Shown here one piece after another: positions 17,225-25,245 of a DNA stretch of 58,601 nt (the stretch's first letter is position 1; the number at the start of each line of letters is the position of its first letter). The notes beneath the pieces were generated by a model. It worked only from the letters and a program-made list of their open reading frames with translations, did no database searches and had not been told where the DNA came from. Source of the stretch: Candidatus Freyrarchaeum guaymasense (GTDB lineage Archaea > Asgardarchaeota > Jordarchaeia > Jordarchaeales > Freyrarchaeaceae); NCBI GenBank assembly GCA_030587405.1, contig JAUQZD010000034.1, positions 1-58,601 on the forward strand, given 5' to 3'. Made by a program: the position numbers and the translations under genes.

Positions 17225-17643
17225 TCTCTATTCCCTTCTACCTCTTCAATCATTTTCTTGATTTCTTCTAACGTAGTTACTTCACTACTGGTAACTTCCA
17301 ACGTTGCCTTTACAAGATAGTAATGTTCTCCCCATGTAACCTGAATGTCCTTTTCGGAGATGGCATTAAACCATGGACCATTCGGCATAAGTGCTAATCC
17401 AGGTTTGGTTTCATCGCTTTCATATGCCTTAACTACAACGTTCCCATGATCGGTTGTGACCTTAACCTTATCCCCATTTTTCACTCCATTCTTTCCCATG
17501 TCTTCCTTGCTTAGAAGGATAACTGCCGTGGTTTCAACATATCCTTCCATGCCTTTCTCTGCTTTCTCGATCGATTGCTCGACAGAGCGAACTCCACAAA
17601 TGGTGACCTCAAATTTAGGAGCTAAAAGCCTGAGTAGCGACAT
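17221..17643 (-). CDS. fwdD: Formylmethanofuran dehydrogenase subunit D
   Basis: The 140-residue protein is a molybdopterin-dinucleotide-binding domain. It shows KNGVKNGDKVKVTTDHG and LALMPNGPWFNAI, the latter close to the GPWAN segment of FwdD subunits. It completes the cofactor-binding region of FwdB in the Fwd complex. It is the first gene of the fwdD-fwdA-FeS operon and overlaps fwdA by four bases. The ATG at 17643 has AAGGAG upstream. A charged C-terminal helix is longer than in most FwdD proteins. Confidence 0.88.
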   Translation of the reverse strand: MSLLRLLAPKFEVTICGVRSVEQSIEKAEKGMEGYVETTAVILLSKEDMGKNGVKNGDKVKVTTDHGNVVVKAYESDETKPGLALMPNGPWFNAISEKDIQVTWGEHYYLVKATLEVTSSEVTTLEEIKKMIEEVEGNRE

Positions 17644-17757
17644 TCTAAGACGCTCCTTTCATTCAGGCTATTTTAGGCAAGCTTAAAATAAAACTTTTAC
17701 CGCTTTTAATCCTCGATAGTTAAAAGGGCCATAATGTTTGCTGGAGGCGGGAGCATT

Positions 17758-18612
17758 GTGAAGGGATGGCTATTCGAAATCTTCTCCTCCTACCAATCCT
17801 TACTAAAATAAGGGGTGAAGGGGAGGGTGGAAGCGTAAAGGGGTCAAATTACGGGAAGCGGACGATATAGGCCATCCGAGGGGCCGTCGACTTATCCGCT
17901 TCTCGGGGTGTAACATATGGTTAGGAGAGTTTGGTAGGCGAGGGTGTGGGTGGTGCGACACCTTAAACGGCGCCAGACGCCCCACGCCGCTCAGCCTAAA
18001 TCTGAATATTTGAAGATATCAACAGTTGAAGAAGGCATGTTTCAAGTGAAAAATCCCGTGGAGCCAGGACTAGTTGTAGAATACGTTAAACGTGTCCACT
18101 CACCAGATGTTCACGCGATTTCCCTGACAGGAGGGGAACCATTATTTCAACTAGAGTTCCTCGCTTCAATAATGAAAGCCCTTAAAGGGGAAGGATACAA
18201 AACATACTTGGAAACCAACGGTTCAATGCCGGAACGAATGGATAAAATAGCATTCTTAACAGACTATTGTTGCTGTGATATTAAAGATGAAACGGCAGGT
18301 GCAGCAGAAAACTGGAGACGGCTCGTTGAGCTGGAGCTAAAAACAATAAGTATACTTATAGATAATGGTGTCAGCGTCTTCGCTAAGGTTGTCGTTACTT
18401 CGGAGACGAAGCCTGAAAACGTTGAATGGTATGCATCAAAGCTTTCAAGGATGGACTGCCCGCTATGTATTCAACCGGTAACGCCTATAAGGAATTATAG
18501 GCCGCCTTCACAACGCCAACTCTTCAGCTTCACGGAGGCGGCAGCAAAACATCTTGGGAGCGATAATGTGGCCATATCTGTTCAAGTACACAAGTTTTTG
18601 GGTATACCTTAA
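17758..18612 (+). pseudogene. queE: 7-carboxy-7-deazaguanine synthase (QueE), reading frame disrupted
   Basis: The intact part (from about 18000) encodes the C-terminal two thirds of a QueE radical SAM protein: HAISLTGGEPLFQ, YLETNGSMPERM and CPLCIQPVTP. The N-terminal third is spread over three frames: WLFEIFSSYQ after GTG 17758, then RGEGEGGSVKGSNYGKRT (17808-17868), then RFSGCNIWLGEFGRRGCGWCDT (17897-17962), which holds the cluster cysteines. Each change of frame is minus one. The gene makes preQ0 precursor for archaeosine from the QueD product. Either it is a pseudogene or the assembly has indel errors in this GC-rich stretch. GGAGG precedes the GTG. queD and DUF366 downstream are intact. 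Confidence 0.82.
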
Positions 18613-18626
18613 GGGGAGGCACCCAC

Positions 18627-19262
18627 TTGAACTTGAAAAACTTGGAAGTAGTGGAACAGGCTCCTTTAACTGTGGCATTAGTTCCCTTTACTCATCATTT
18701 TCCATATACCGGAAGGGAAATAGCGCCGCTGTGGGCTCTGAAGACATTCGGCATACAGGGGGATTCCATAATCGTTTTCCGTGGTCCCCTTAGCGTTTTA
18801 GAGTCCGAACTCGTAGACGTGAAAGACCTTGTCTTTGAAGGAGGAAAAGGTCGCCCTGTTATTTCGTCTAAGGATGCCATAAGCTTTATCATAGAACATT
18901 TTGATCAGCAACCACCATCTCTACGGCTAATGTATCATAGACTTAGGATCATAGCGTTCCTTTTTAAGGAGCTTGCCGAGGAAAAATGCGGCTTAAGGCT
19001 TCAACGTGACGGTACAGACACATACTTTAATGGAGGAAAACTTAACGTTGGGGTGGCAACAGTTTCCCCGGGATCCGGAAAAATCCATTTTGCAATAAAC
19101 ATTTCCGTTGAGGGAGCGCCTCCCGGAATCAAAGTAGCAAGCCTCCTAGACTTAGGCGTTAGCGAAGGTGAAGTCGAGTCGTTTGCTGTTTCCCTCGCTA
19201 AACGTTACAGGCGTGAGATACTAGACGTTGAGGGTGACGTTGCGAAATCTAAAACCTTCTAA
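18627..19262 (+). CDS. DUF366 family protein of the archaeosine gene cluster
   Basis: The 211-residue product resembles archaeal DUF366 proteins: FGIQGDSIIVFRGPLSV, SKDAISFIIEHFDQQPPSLRLMYHR cited in part, and a central LQRDGTDTYFNGGKLNVGVAT region. The function of this family is not settled. Its place between queE and queD, with short gaps of 14 and 10 bases, suggests a role tied to preQ0 or archaeosine synthesis, which is inference. The start is TTG at 18627 with GGGGAGG upstream. No membrane segment is visible. Confidence 0.7.
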   Translation: MNLKNLEVVEQAPLTVALVPFTHHFPYTGREIAPLWALKTFGIQGDSIIVFRGPLSVLESELVDVKDLVFEGGKGRPVISSKDAISFIIEHFDQQPPSLRLMYHRLRIIAFLFKELAEEKCGLRLQRDGTDTYFNGGKLNVGVATVSPGSGKIHFAINISVEGAPPGIKVASLLDLGVSEGEVESFAVSLAKRYRREILDVEGDVAKSKTF

Positions 19263-19272
19263 GGGTGATAAG

Positions 19273-19734
19273 TTGCCCTACAGGCTTACGGTTGAAAGAG
19301 CAGACTTAACGTTTTCAGCTGCCCATTTCCTCCTCAAACATGAGAAGTGTGCCCGTTTACACGGTCATAACTATAAGGTTAGGGTGGAAGTTGCTTCCGA
19401 CCTTTTAGATGGAAAACACATGGTGATCGACTTCTTTTCCATAAGAGAGCTGGCTAGAAAGGCGTGCGAACCGTTGGATCATCGCGTTTTAATACCAGCT
19501 AAGTCTAATGAAATCTCGATTAAAGAATGTGAAAACGAGGTTGAAGTTGTTCTCACCGACCGGAGGTACGTTTTCCCCAGAAGCGATGTAGCGTTACTAC
19601 CTTTAGAAGCCACAACTGTAGAAAAAATTGCTGAATATCTCTATGCGAAGATTAGGGAGAAGCTCCCGGAAGGTTTTAATCTTAAGGTCTCAGTAGAGGA
19701 AGCTGAAGGAGCTATAGCAACGTTTGAACTATAA
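19273..19734 (+). CDS. queD: 6-carboxy-tetrahydropterin synthase (QueD / PTPS family)
   Basis: This 153-residue enzyme of the 6-pyruvoyl-tetrahydropterin synthase family makes 6-carboxy-5,6,7,8-tetrahydropterin in the preQ0/archaeosine pathway. FSAAHFL and CARLHGHNYKV give the three zinc histidines and the catalytic-region Cys; VIDFFSIR and LDHRVL follow, and a C-terminal EEAEGAIATFEL. TTG at 19273 is preferred to the GTG at 19228 because AAGGGTGAT precedes it and the longer form would lie inside DUF366. Its end overlaps the convergent coiled-coil gene by six bases. PTPS proteins can have other reactions, but the queE neighbour supports QueD. Confidence 0.88.
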   Translation: MPYRLTVERADLTFSAAHFLLKHEKCARLHGHNYKVRVEVASDLLDGKHMVIDFFSIRELARKACEPLDHRVLIPAKSNEISIKECENEVEVVLTDRRYVFPRSDVALLPLEATTVEKIAEYLYAKIREKLPEGFNLKVSVEEAEGAIATFEL

Positions 19735-20562
19735 CTCCTCCAGAAAGACGAGTTTTAACTCCTGTATGCTTACCCTTTCTCCCCGCTTTAGCTTCTCTCT
19801 TATAGCTGCCGCTCTTTCTTTCATCATTCTCTTCTTTTTTCCCTCCTCTTCTTCTTTTCTTTTCTTCAATGCTTTATTATACAGCCGTCTATAAACGGCC
19901 TCCTCGTCTTCAAGCTTCACTAGCTCATTTTCTTTCTCAACGATCTTCCCAAAAACCTCTAAGAAGTTCTTATGTGCTTGCTCTGCCTGAGCCCTAAACT
20001 CCATCATTTTCTCCTGTAGCTCGAAGATTTTTTCATCAAGAAGCGCGATCCCCTCGCTTTTTTGCCTGATCTCGTCAAGAATCCTCTGTCTTCTCTTTTT
20101 AAGTTCTCCGATCTCTTCTCTCATCTTTTTTAACTTCTCCCAGATCTCGACTTCTCCCTCGAGCCTAGCGATTTCTTTTACTAGCATGTTTTCCTTTTCA
20201 AGAGGAAGCGGATTTGTCTGAATAACCCATTCTAACTCTTCGATCCTTTCTCTAACCCGCTTCTCCCGAATGGCAGATTCCTTTCCTGACTTATTCTTAA
20301 TCTCCTCCGACAGAACCCTTATCCTTTCCTTAACCTTTTTCAGCTCTTCTTTAATTTCTTTAATTTCCTCAACCTTTCTTTGCCTTTTCTTTCTGAGCTC
20401 TCTTATCTCTTGGAGTAGCTTTTTAGCCTTCATATTGCTTTTTTTTCTCGCTTCTTTATGTTTCTCAGCGTACTCCCGTAATCTTTTTAGTTCTTCCTGA
20501 ACCTTTAGACGGTGCTTTTCGATCTCTGACATTTTCGCCCTGTAAAATTCTTCAGTCTGCAT
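19729..20562 (-). CDS. Archaeal coiled-coil protein (COG1340-like)
   Basis: The 277-residue protein is almost entirely charged heptad repeats rich in Lys, Glu, Arg and Leu, with a short break near NPLPLEKENMLVKEI at mid-length, which in this family marks the hairpin tip of an antiparallel coiled coil. No catalytic motif is seen. The ATG at 20562 is chosen because GGAGG lies ten bases upstream; the longer frame includes that site. Relatives occur widely in archaea with unknown function, possibly as chromatin or tRNA-related scaffold proteins, which is speculation. Confidence 0.75.
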   Translation of the reverse strand: MQTEEFYRAKMSEIEKHRLKVQEELKRLREYAEKHKEARKKSNMKAKKLLQEIRELRKKRQRKVEEIKEIKEELKKVKERIRVLSEEIKNKSGKESAIREKRVRERIEELEWVIQTNPLPLEKENMLVKEIARLEGEVEIWEKLKKMREEIGELKKRRQRILDEIRQKSEGIALLDEKIFELQEKMMEFRAQAEQAHKNFLEVFGKIVEKENELVKLEDEEAVYRRLYNKALKKRKEEEEGKKKRMMKERAAAIREKLKRGERVSIQELKLVFLEEL

Positions 20563-20680
20563 GTAATACTGGCCTCCATAGACAACTTTAATTACAACTT
20601 TAATTCTCAACTATATTAAAAAATCCTTGGTACTCCAACTTGCCTTTCAACGAGATGTAGTTAAGACACTGGGGGGAATA

Positions 20681-21262
20681 ATGTTACGTCGAAAAGACTA
20701 TTACTACGTTAAAGCCCGCAGAGAAGGGTATAGGTCTAGGGCAGCCTACAAGTTAAAACAGATCGCTGTCAAGTTTAAAATCTTTCAGGACGTAAAGAAA
20801 GTGATAGATTTATGTTGTGCCCCTGGAGGATGGCTTCAGGTGGCACGAGAGTTCGTGGGGGAAGAAGGGCAGATAATAGGGGTCGACTTAGTGGACATAC
20901 GAAGTATTCCAAGCGTCACCTTTATCAAAGGCGACATACAAAAGGAGGAGACACTCCAAAGGATTTTAGAAGTTGCCGGTGAAGTTGATTTAGTACTAAG
21001 TGACTGCTCCCACAAAGTGAGTGGGGTATGGTGTCTGGATCATGAACGGCAGATACAATTGGCTAGGGCTAGTTTAAACATTGCTAAACACACGCTGAGA
21101 AAAGGAGGAACACTCGTTTTGAAGGTGTTCCAAGGATCAGAGTATACAACGATCCTCGAAGAAATACGTAAAAGTTTTCGGAAAGTCTACACCACTAAGC
21201 CCGCTGCTTCTAGAAGGCGAAGCGCTGAAATGTACGTGATAGCGAAGTACTTTATGAAGTAA
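20681..21262 (+). CDS. rlmE: RlmE/FtsJ-like 23S rRNA 2'-O-methyltransferase
   Basis: The 193-residue SAM-dependent methyltransferase of the FtsJ family methylates ribose 2'-OH in rRNA (U2552 in E. coli numbering) or tRNA. RSRAAYKLKQI holds the first catalytic Lys, VIDLCCAPGGW is the SAM-binding motif I, DLVLSDCSHKVSG holds the catalytic Asp, LVLKVFQG the second Lys and RRRSAEMYVIA the Glu, so the K-D-K-E tetrad is complete. ATG at 20681 follows GGGGGGAAT. The SDCSHKVSG segment differs from the usual SDMAPNMSG, as in other archaea. It stands alone as a short transcription unit. Confidence 0.92.
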   Translation: MLRRKDYYYVKARREGYRSRAAYKLKQIAVKFKIFQDVKKVIDLCCAPGGWLQVAREFVGEEGQIIGVDLVDIRSIPSVTFIKGDIQKEETLQRILEVAGEVDLVLSDCSHKVSGVWCLDHERQIQLARASLNIAKHTLRKGGTLVLKVFQGSEYTTILEEIRKSFRKVYTTKPAASRRRSAEMYVIAKYFMK

Positions 21263-21322
21263 ATTTTATGGTTTAGAGAGAGGTAGCTTGAAAAGAATGA
21301 TAAAAAGTGGAGAGCAACATTG

Positions 21323-21670
21323 TTAGATCTTACTAGCTTCCATGTTTATCCATTCCGTTAGTTTCCAGCACCGGATCGGAGAGATAGGTTGCCCTATGCC
21401 GCAGCGTGATATTTGTTTGCAGGTGAAGCAAGGACATCCGCCAAGTGTGTTCCATTTAACTTCCACATTTTCTTTTTCATTTGCGAAGATCCGGTAAGTC
21501 CATCTTCCCTTGTAGAGCTCTCTAAGCCTCCTTATAAGCCCTTTTTTCTCGAGCCTCATGGCAACCCTAGATCCTTCCCTACTATTTACGCCAAGCTTCC
21601 TCCACAGGTCGCTTTGAAGAAGTCCTTTTTCTCCTGCTTCCCGAATGATTTCGTAGGCCTTTTCTTCCAT
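21323..21670 (-). CDS. TFE-beta / RPC34-like winged-helix protein with an iron-sulfur motif
   Basis: The 115-residue protein has one N-terminal winged helix (LLQSDLWRKLGVNSREGSRV, LEKKGLIRRL) and a C-terminal cysteine motif GGCPCFTC, then SRCG and PISPIRCWKLTEWI. This Cys pattern, ending in ISPxxCxxxxxW, matches the [4Fe-4S] tail of the RPC34/39 and archaeal TFE-beta family, partner of TFE-alpha in transcription initiation. It is shorter than the Sulfolobus protein, with only one winged helix. ATG at 21670 has GAGGGAG upstream. An alternative is a generic Fe-S-binding regulator. Family identity is by recognition of the Cys motif, not by a search. Confidence 0.65.
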   Translation of the reverse strand: MEEKAYEIIREAGEKGLLQSDLWRKLGVNSREGSRVAMRLEKKGLIRRLRELYKGRWTYRIFANEKENVEVKWNTLGGCPCFTCKQISRCGIGQPISPIRCWKLTEWINMEASKI

Positions 21671-21796
21671 TGGACTCCCTCACGGACAACATGGATAGAA
21701 AGCAATTAAAAAGATTTAGTTTTTAGTTTTCAGCTAACATTATAAAAAATAAAGAACCTTGTTTTTTCTTTCTAAAATTACTATTTTACTATTAAT

Positions 21797-23176
21797 TCAA
21801 AACGCTGCCAGCATTAGGATATCGTTAACGTTGGTTCCGGTTGGCCCAGTTACTATAAGTCCGTCACCTAACAATTCAAAGAAGCTTGTTGAGTCATGGC
21901 GTTTTAAAAAATCCTTAGCATTTAAACCCTTCCTTTCCCCCTTCCAAATCGTTCTTCCATCCACGAGTGCTCCTGCAGCATGGGAGAATCCGTCTATTCC
22001 GTCCGTATCAAAGCTGGTTACAATCGCGTTTTTGATTCCAGACATTCTAAGCGCCGCACTTAAAGCAAGCTCTTGATTTCTTCCGCCTTTTCCTCCTTCC
22101 TTCTCGACGGTGACTGTTGTCTCCCCTCCCATGATCATCAATGCAGGCTTTCGAAGCGGTTTTCCATAATATGCTAGGTCTTTCAGGATGCTTGCAGCTA
22201 AGCAGCCAACCTCCCTAGCTTCCCCTTCCATATGAGTTGTTAAAACCATCGAGTGCACCCCTCTCCTAGCAGCTTCACGAGCAACTTCATTACAAGCAAT
22301 CCTGTTGGTTGCTATGAGGACATTGCTCACTCTCCGAAAGACGGGGTTTCCAGGCTTAGGGGTATCTGCAATTTTTCCTTCCTTACCCCTCTTAAGCAAC
22401 GCTCTGACTTTACCGCTACACTTTTCCCATATTCCATATTTCCTCAGGATTATTATAGCGTCGGAGAAGGATGTTGGGTCTGGAGCCGTCGGACCCGAAG
22501 AGATGTCTTCCAGCGCATCACCTACAACATCTGAGATTATTAAGCTTATAACCTTGGCTGGATGTGCATATTCGGCTAGCCGCCCACCTTTAATCTTAGA
22601 AAGATGTCTCCTTACAGTATTGACTTCTCCTATTGTTGCCCCGCTTCTGAGAAGCAGCAGCGTGATTTCCTGCATTTCTTCTAAGCCTAAACCATCGGCG
22701 GGCATGGCCATCAGAGCCGAGCCGCCTCCAGATATCAAGCAGAATATGATGTCATTTTCTCCTGCTTTCTCGACTACCTTAAGTATTTCCCGTGCACAGT
22801 TAACACTCGCTTCGTCCGGAACAGGATGCTCCCCTTCGAGGAGCCTTACTCTCTTAACCCTGAATGTTCCGGCTGTACCGCGTTGAACACACACGACACC
22901 GCCACTTATGACATCCTTCAGGAGTTCCTCTAGGGCTTCAGTCATTGCTCCGCTAGCTTTACCCGCCCCAACAACGTAAACGTGCCCTACGTTCCTTAAA
23001 GACACACGTATATTTTTAACCCGGATAACTTCTCCGCTTAGTGAGACTGCGCGTCTAACGGCAACTCTAGGATCTGAAACTTTTATCGCTTTTTCAACCA
23101 GGTCTAAAATAAGACCTCGTGCTCTTCTTTCCTCACCATTAGCGGCATCTAAGAGGGATTCCCTGTTTTTTATCAA
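21797..23176 (-). CDS. gck: Glycerate 2-kinase (MOFRL family)
   Basis: The 459-residue enzyme phosphorylates D-glycerate to 2-phosphoglycerate. Typical family segments are VVGAGKASGAMTEALE, GEHPVPDEAS, FCLISGGGSALM, GEVNTVRRHLSKIKGGRLA, SDVVGDALEDISSGPT and, in the C-terminal MOFRL domain, GGRNQELALSAAL. Length is usual for archaeal enzymes. The TTG start at 23176 has GGTGG upstream, placed just after the stop of the threonine-synthase-like gene, so the two form an operon. This gives a route from serine or glycerate into the lower glycolytic pathway. Confidence 0.93.
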   Translation of the reverse strand: MIKNRESLLDAANGEERRARGLILDLVEKAIKVSDPRVAVRRAVSLSGEVIRVKNIRVSLRNVGHVYVVGAGKASGAMTEALEELLKDVISGGVVCVQRGTAGTFRVKRVRLLEGEHPVPDEASVNCAREILKVVEKAGENDIIFCLISGGGSALMAMPADGLGLEEMQEITLLLLRSGATIGEVNTVRRHLSKIKGGRLAEYAHPAKVISLIISDVVGDALEDISSGPTAPDPTSFSDAIIILRKYGIWEKCSGKVRALLKRGKEGKIADTPKPGNPVFRRVSNVLIATNRIACNEVAREAARRGVHSMVLTTHMEGEAREVGCLAASILKDLAYYGKPLRKPALMIMGGETTVTVEKEGGKGGRNQELALSAALRMSGIKNAIVTSFDTDGIDGFSHAAGALVDGRTIWKGERKGLNAKDFLKRHDSTSFFELLGDGLIVTGPTGTNVNDILMLAAF

Positions 23177-23190
23177 AGCAAACCACCACT

Positions 23191-24594
23191 TTATAGGAGA
23201 AGCGATAATTCTTCTAAAGCCCGAAGGATCCTTTCTCCCTTCCGTGTCAACTTGAAGTATTTTCTACGTTTCCCAGTTATCTCTTCGATCAACCCTCTTG
23301 CTAAAAGATCCTCTAAGTGCTGATAGACTGCTTGAATGGAGAGGCGCTTTCCTAAAGCTTTCCATATTTCATAACCATAAGATTCTTCAACCTCGAGGAA
23401 CCTTAATATTTCAAGCTTTGTTTTAAAGCCTCCCCTTGACCTCACCCCTCTCTTAGCGCCATTGGCCAAAGCGTCTATAACATATGGGTCCTTTAGCCCG
23501 CTGGCGGTAATCAGGCAAACAACGGTTTCAGAGGGATTTATTTCGCCATAATCTAAAAGCTTCTTGAAGCATGCTACTGATGCCGCACTGGCGGGCTCCG
23601 AGAAGATGCCTTCAGCCTTAGCTAGGATTCTTTCAGCAGTAATAATCTCCTCATCGGTGACTGTGACAACCTTCCCACCGCTCTCTCTTACAGCCTGCAC
23701 CGCTAGCCCCCCATAAGCAGGGCTTGCAACTAAAAGACCTAAAGCTATGGTTTTAGGATTCTTAACCTTTCTCACTTCTATTTTTCCTTCCTCGCTGATC
23801 AGGGTGGCACATCCCTCCGCCTGAGCGAGCACCATTCCCGGAGGGTCTTCGATTAAACTTAAAGCTAAGCATTCCTTCACGCCTTTCCAAATGGAATATG
23901 CTGTGTTTCCGGTTCCTGTGGGAACAATAACCCAATCCACACCTTTCACTTTTTCAAAAATTTCATGGGAAATCGTTTTCTGCGCCTCAACTGAAAGCGG
24001 GTTAAGCTCAGGCGTGGCTTGATAAGACTTAGCGCCCATTTTCTCTGCTTCAACTATTGCTTCGTCGATTGTGTCGCCATTTCTTAGAATTTTCCCACCG
24101 TAAATGTGCATCTGAGCTAGTTTTCCGACGTTAACCTCTTTTGGGGTTACGATGGTGCAACCCATCTTCACTTTAGCACAGTATGCAGCGGCGGCGGCTC
24201 CGAAATTACCGTGTGAAGCACACACAATGGTTTTAGCTCCGAGATCCAAGGCGTTAGATACTATTAATGAAGCCGCCCTATCTCTATATGAGCTAGTTGG
24301 ATTAACAGACTCGTCTTTAAGGTAGATATGTCTTCCGCCGATCCTATGTGCAAGCTCCCGGGCTTCTCTAAGGGGAGTACCTCCTTCACCCATACTTACA
24401 ATACATTTATCGCTTACAGGGGGGAAAATGCGGCGATACCTCCAAAGCCCCTTTCCCTTATCATACGGAGAAGGCAATTCCTCGTAATTGTAAGTGTAAT
24501 CTAGAATTCCTCCGCATATATCGCATCTAGCCACGGGGGGAAACATATTTTTCCTTCTACCACAAGTGGTACACTGTAGCGAGACAGACGCCAA
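23191..24594 (-). CDS. Threonine-synthase-like protein fused to a PadR-type winged helix; PLP lysine replaced by Arg
   Basis: The 467-residue protein has an N-terminal zinc-ribbon-like segment (CTTCGRR, CDICGG), a PLP-dependent fold II domain (about residues 45-380) with MGEGGTPL, ASHGNFGAAAAAYCAKV and VPTGTGNTAYSIWKG, and a C-terminal PadR-like winged helix (residues 388-467: YGYEIWKALGKRLS, AVYQHLEDLLARGLIEE). In threonine synthases the Schiff-base Lys is in NPTGSFKDR; here the segment reads NPTSSYRDR with AGA coding Arg near residue 105. So catalysis by the usual PLP route is doubtful. The protein may be a metabolite-sensing regulator or a divergent enzyme. TTG at 24594 has GGAGGG upstream. 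It is followed by gck. Confidence 0.8.
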   Translation of the reverse strand: MASVSLQCTTCGRRKNMFPPVARCDICGGILDYTYNYEELPSPYDKGKGLWRYRRIFPPVSDKCIVSMGEGGTPLREARELAHRIGGRHIYLKDESVNPTSSYRDRAASLIVSNALDLGAKTIVCASHGNFGAAAAAYCAKVKMGCTIVTPKEVNVGKLAQMHIYGGKILRNGDTIDEAIVEAEKMGAKSYQATPELNPLSVEAQKTISHEIFEKVKGVDWVIVPTGTGNTAYSIWKGVKECLALSLIEDPPGMVLAQAEGCATLISEEGKIEVRKVKNPKTIALGLLVASPAYGGLAVQAVRESGGKVVTVTDEEIITAERILAKAEGIFSEPASAASVACFKKLLDYGEINPSETVVCLITASGLKDPYVIDALANGAKRGVRSRGGFKTKLEILRFLEVEESYGYEIWKALGKRLSIQAVYQHLEDLLARGLIEEITGKRRKYFKLTRKGERILRALEELSLLL

Positions 24595-24675
24595 CAGCGA
24601 ACCCTCCTTCGCTTAAATCTTTATTTAGGAAGGAAGGCAACAAAAAAATTACTTTAATAACTTGGAGGGACGAAA

Positions 24676-25206
24676 GTGCAAGGTGCACTGGGCAGCCTTC
24701 TCCTGCGCTCCCTTTTCCGTCTAGAGGAGCGTGAAGTACAAGTTATAGTAACGAAGAATATGCCTCAAATAGCATTGGATGACAGGGAAATAGGCCCCCT
24801 AATGGAGGGACAAACGGTATCCCTTCCGGTGTGGCAGGTGGCCCCCTTCATAAAAGCGAATGTAGTGCAGTGTAAACACGAGGAAGCCATTAACCTAGCG
24901 GAATTATATAATTACTTATGGAATGAAGAGCAGCAACCCCCCCTGCAGCCTCTCCCAGATGACTTTTACATACGACTAAAAATATTCATTGAATCCTCCT
25001 CCGAGGGTGACAGACGAAAAATAATCCCGGTCGTAAAAGACCTTCTCCTCAAAAGAGCTGAAAAGATCGTTAAAGCCGCCTTGAAAGCAGGACACACTAA
25101 AAAAGTATCAGAAAACATGCTCGGCGAAGAAAGGATACTTTACCAGCAACTAAGCAAGATGATAAGCCAGTGGCTAGCAACATTACATAACTTTTTAAAT
25201 GTTTAA
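24676..25206 (+). CDS. gins23: GINS complex subunit Gins23
   Basis: The 176-residue product is an archaeal GINS subunit of the CMG replicative helicase. The small beta-rich B domain is at the N-terminus (EVQVIVTKNMPQIALD, GQTVSLPVWQVAPFI) and the helical A domain follows (DDFYIRLKIFIES to the C-terminus). This B-A order is that of Gins23, not Gins51. It lies 39 bases upstream of mcm in the same direction, an arrangement known in Sulfolobus. The start is GTG at 24676, eight bases after GGAGG. Sequence identity in this family is low, so domain order and context carry the call. Confidence 0.85.
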   Translation: MQGALGSLLLRSLFRLEEREVQVIVTKNMPQIALDDREIGPLMEGQTVSLPVWQVAPFIKANVVQCKHEEAINLAELYNYLWNEEQQPPLQPLPDDFYIRLKIFIESSSEGDRRKIIPVVKDLLLKRAEKIVKAALKAGHTKKVSENMLGEERILYQQLSKMISQWLATLHNFLNV

Positions 25207-25245
25207 TGATAGAGCTATCATGAAGCTTCTAAAGGTGCCTTAACG

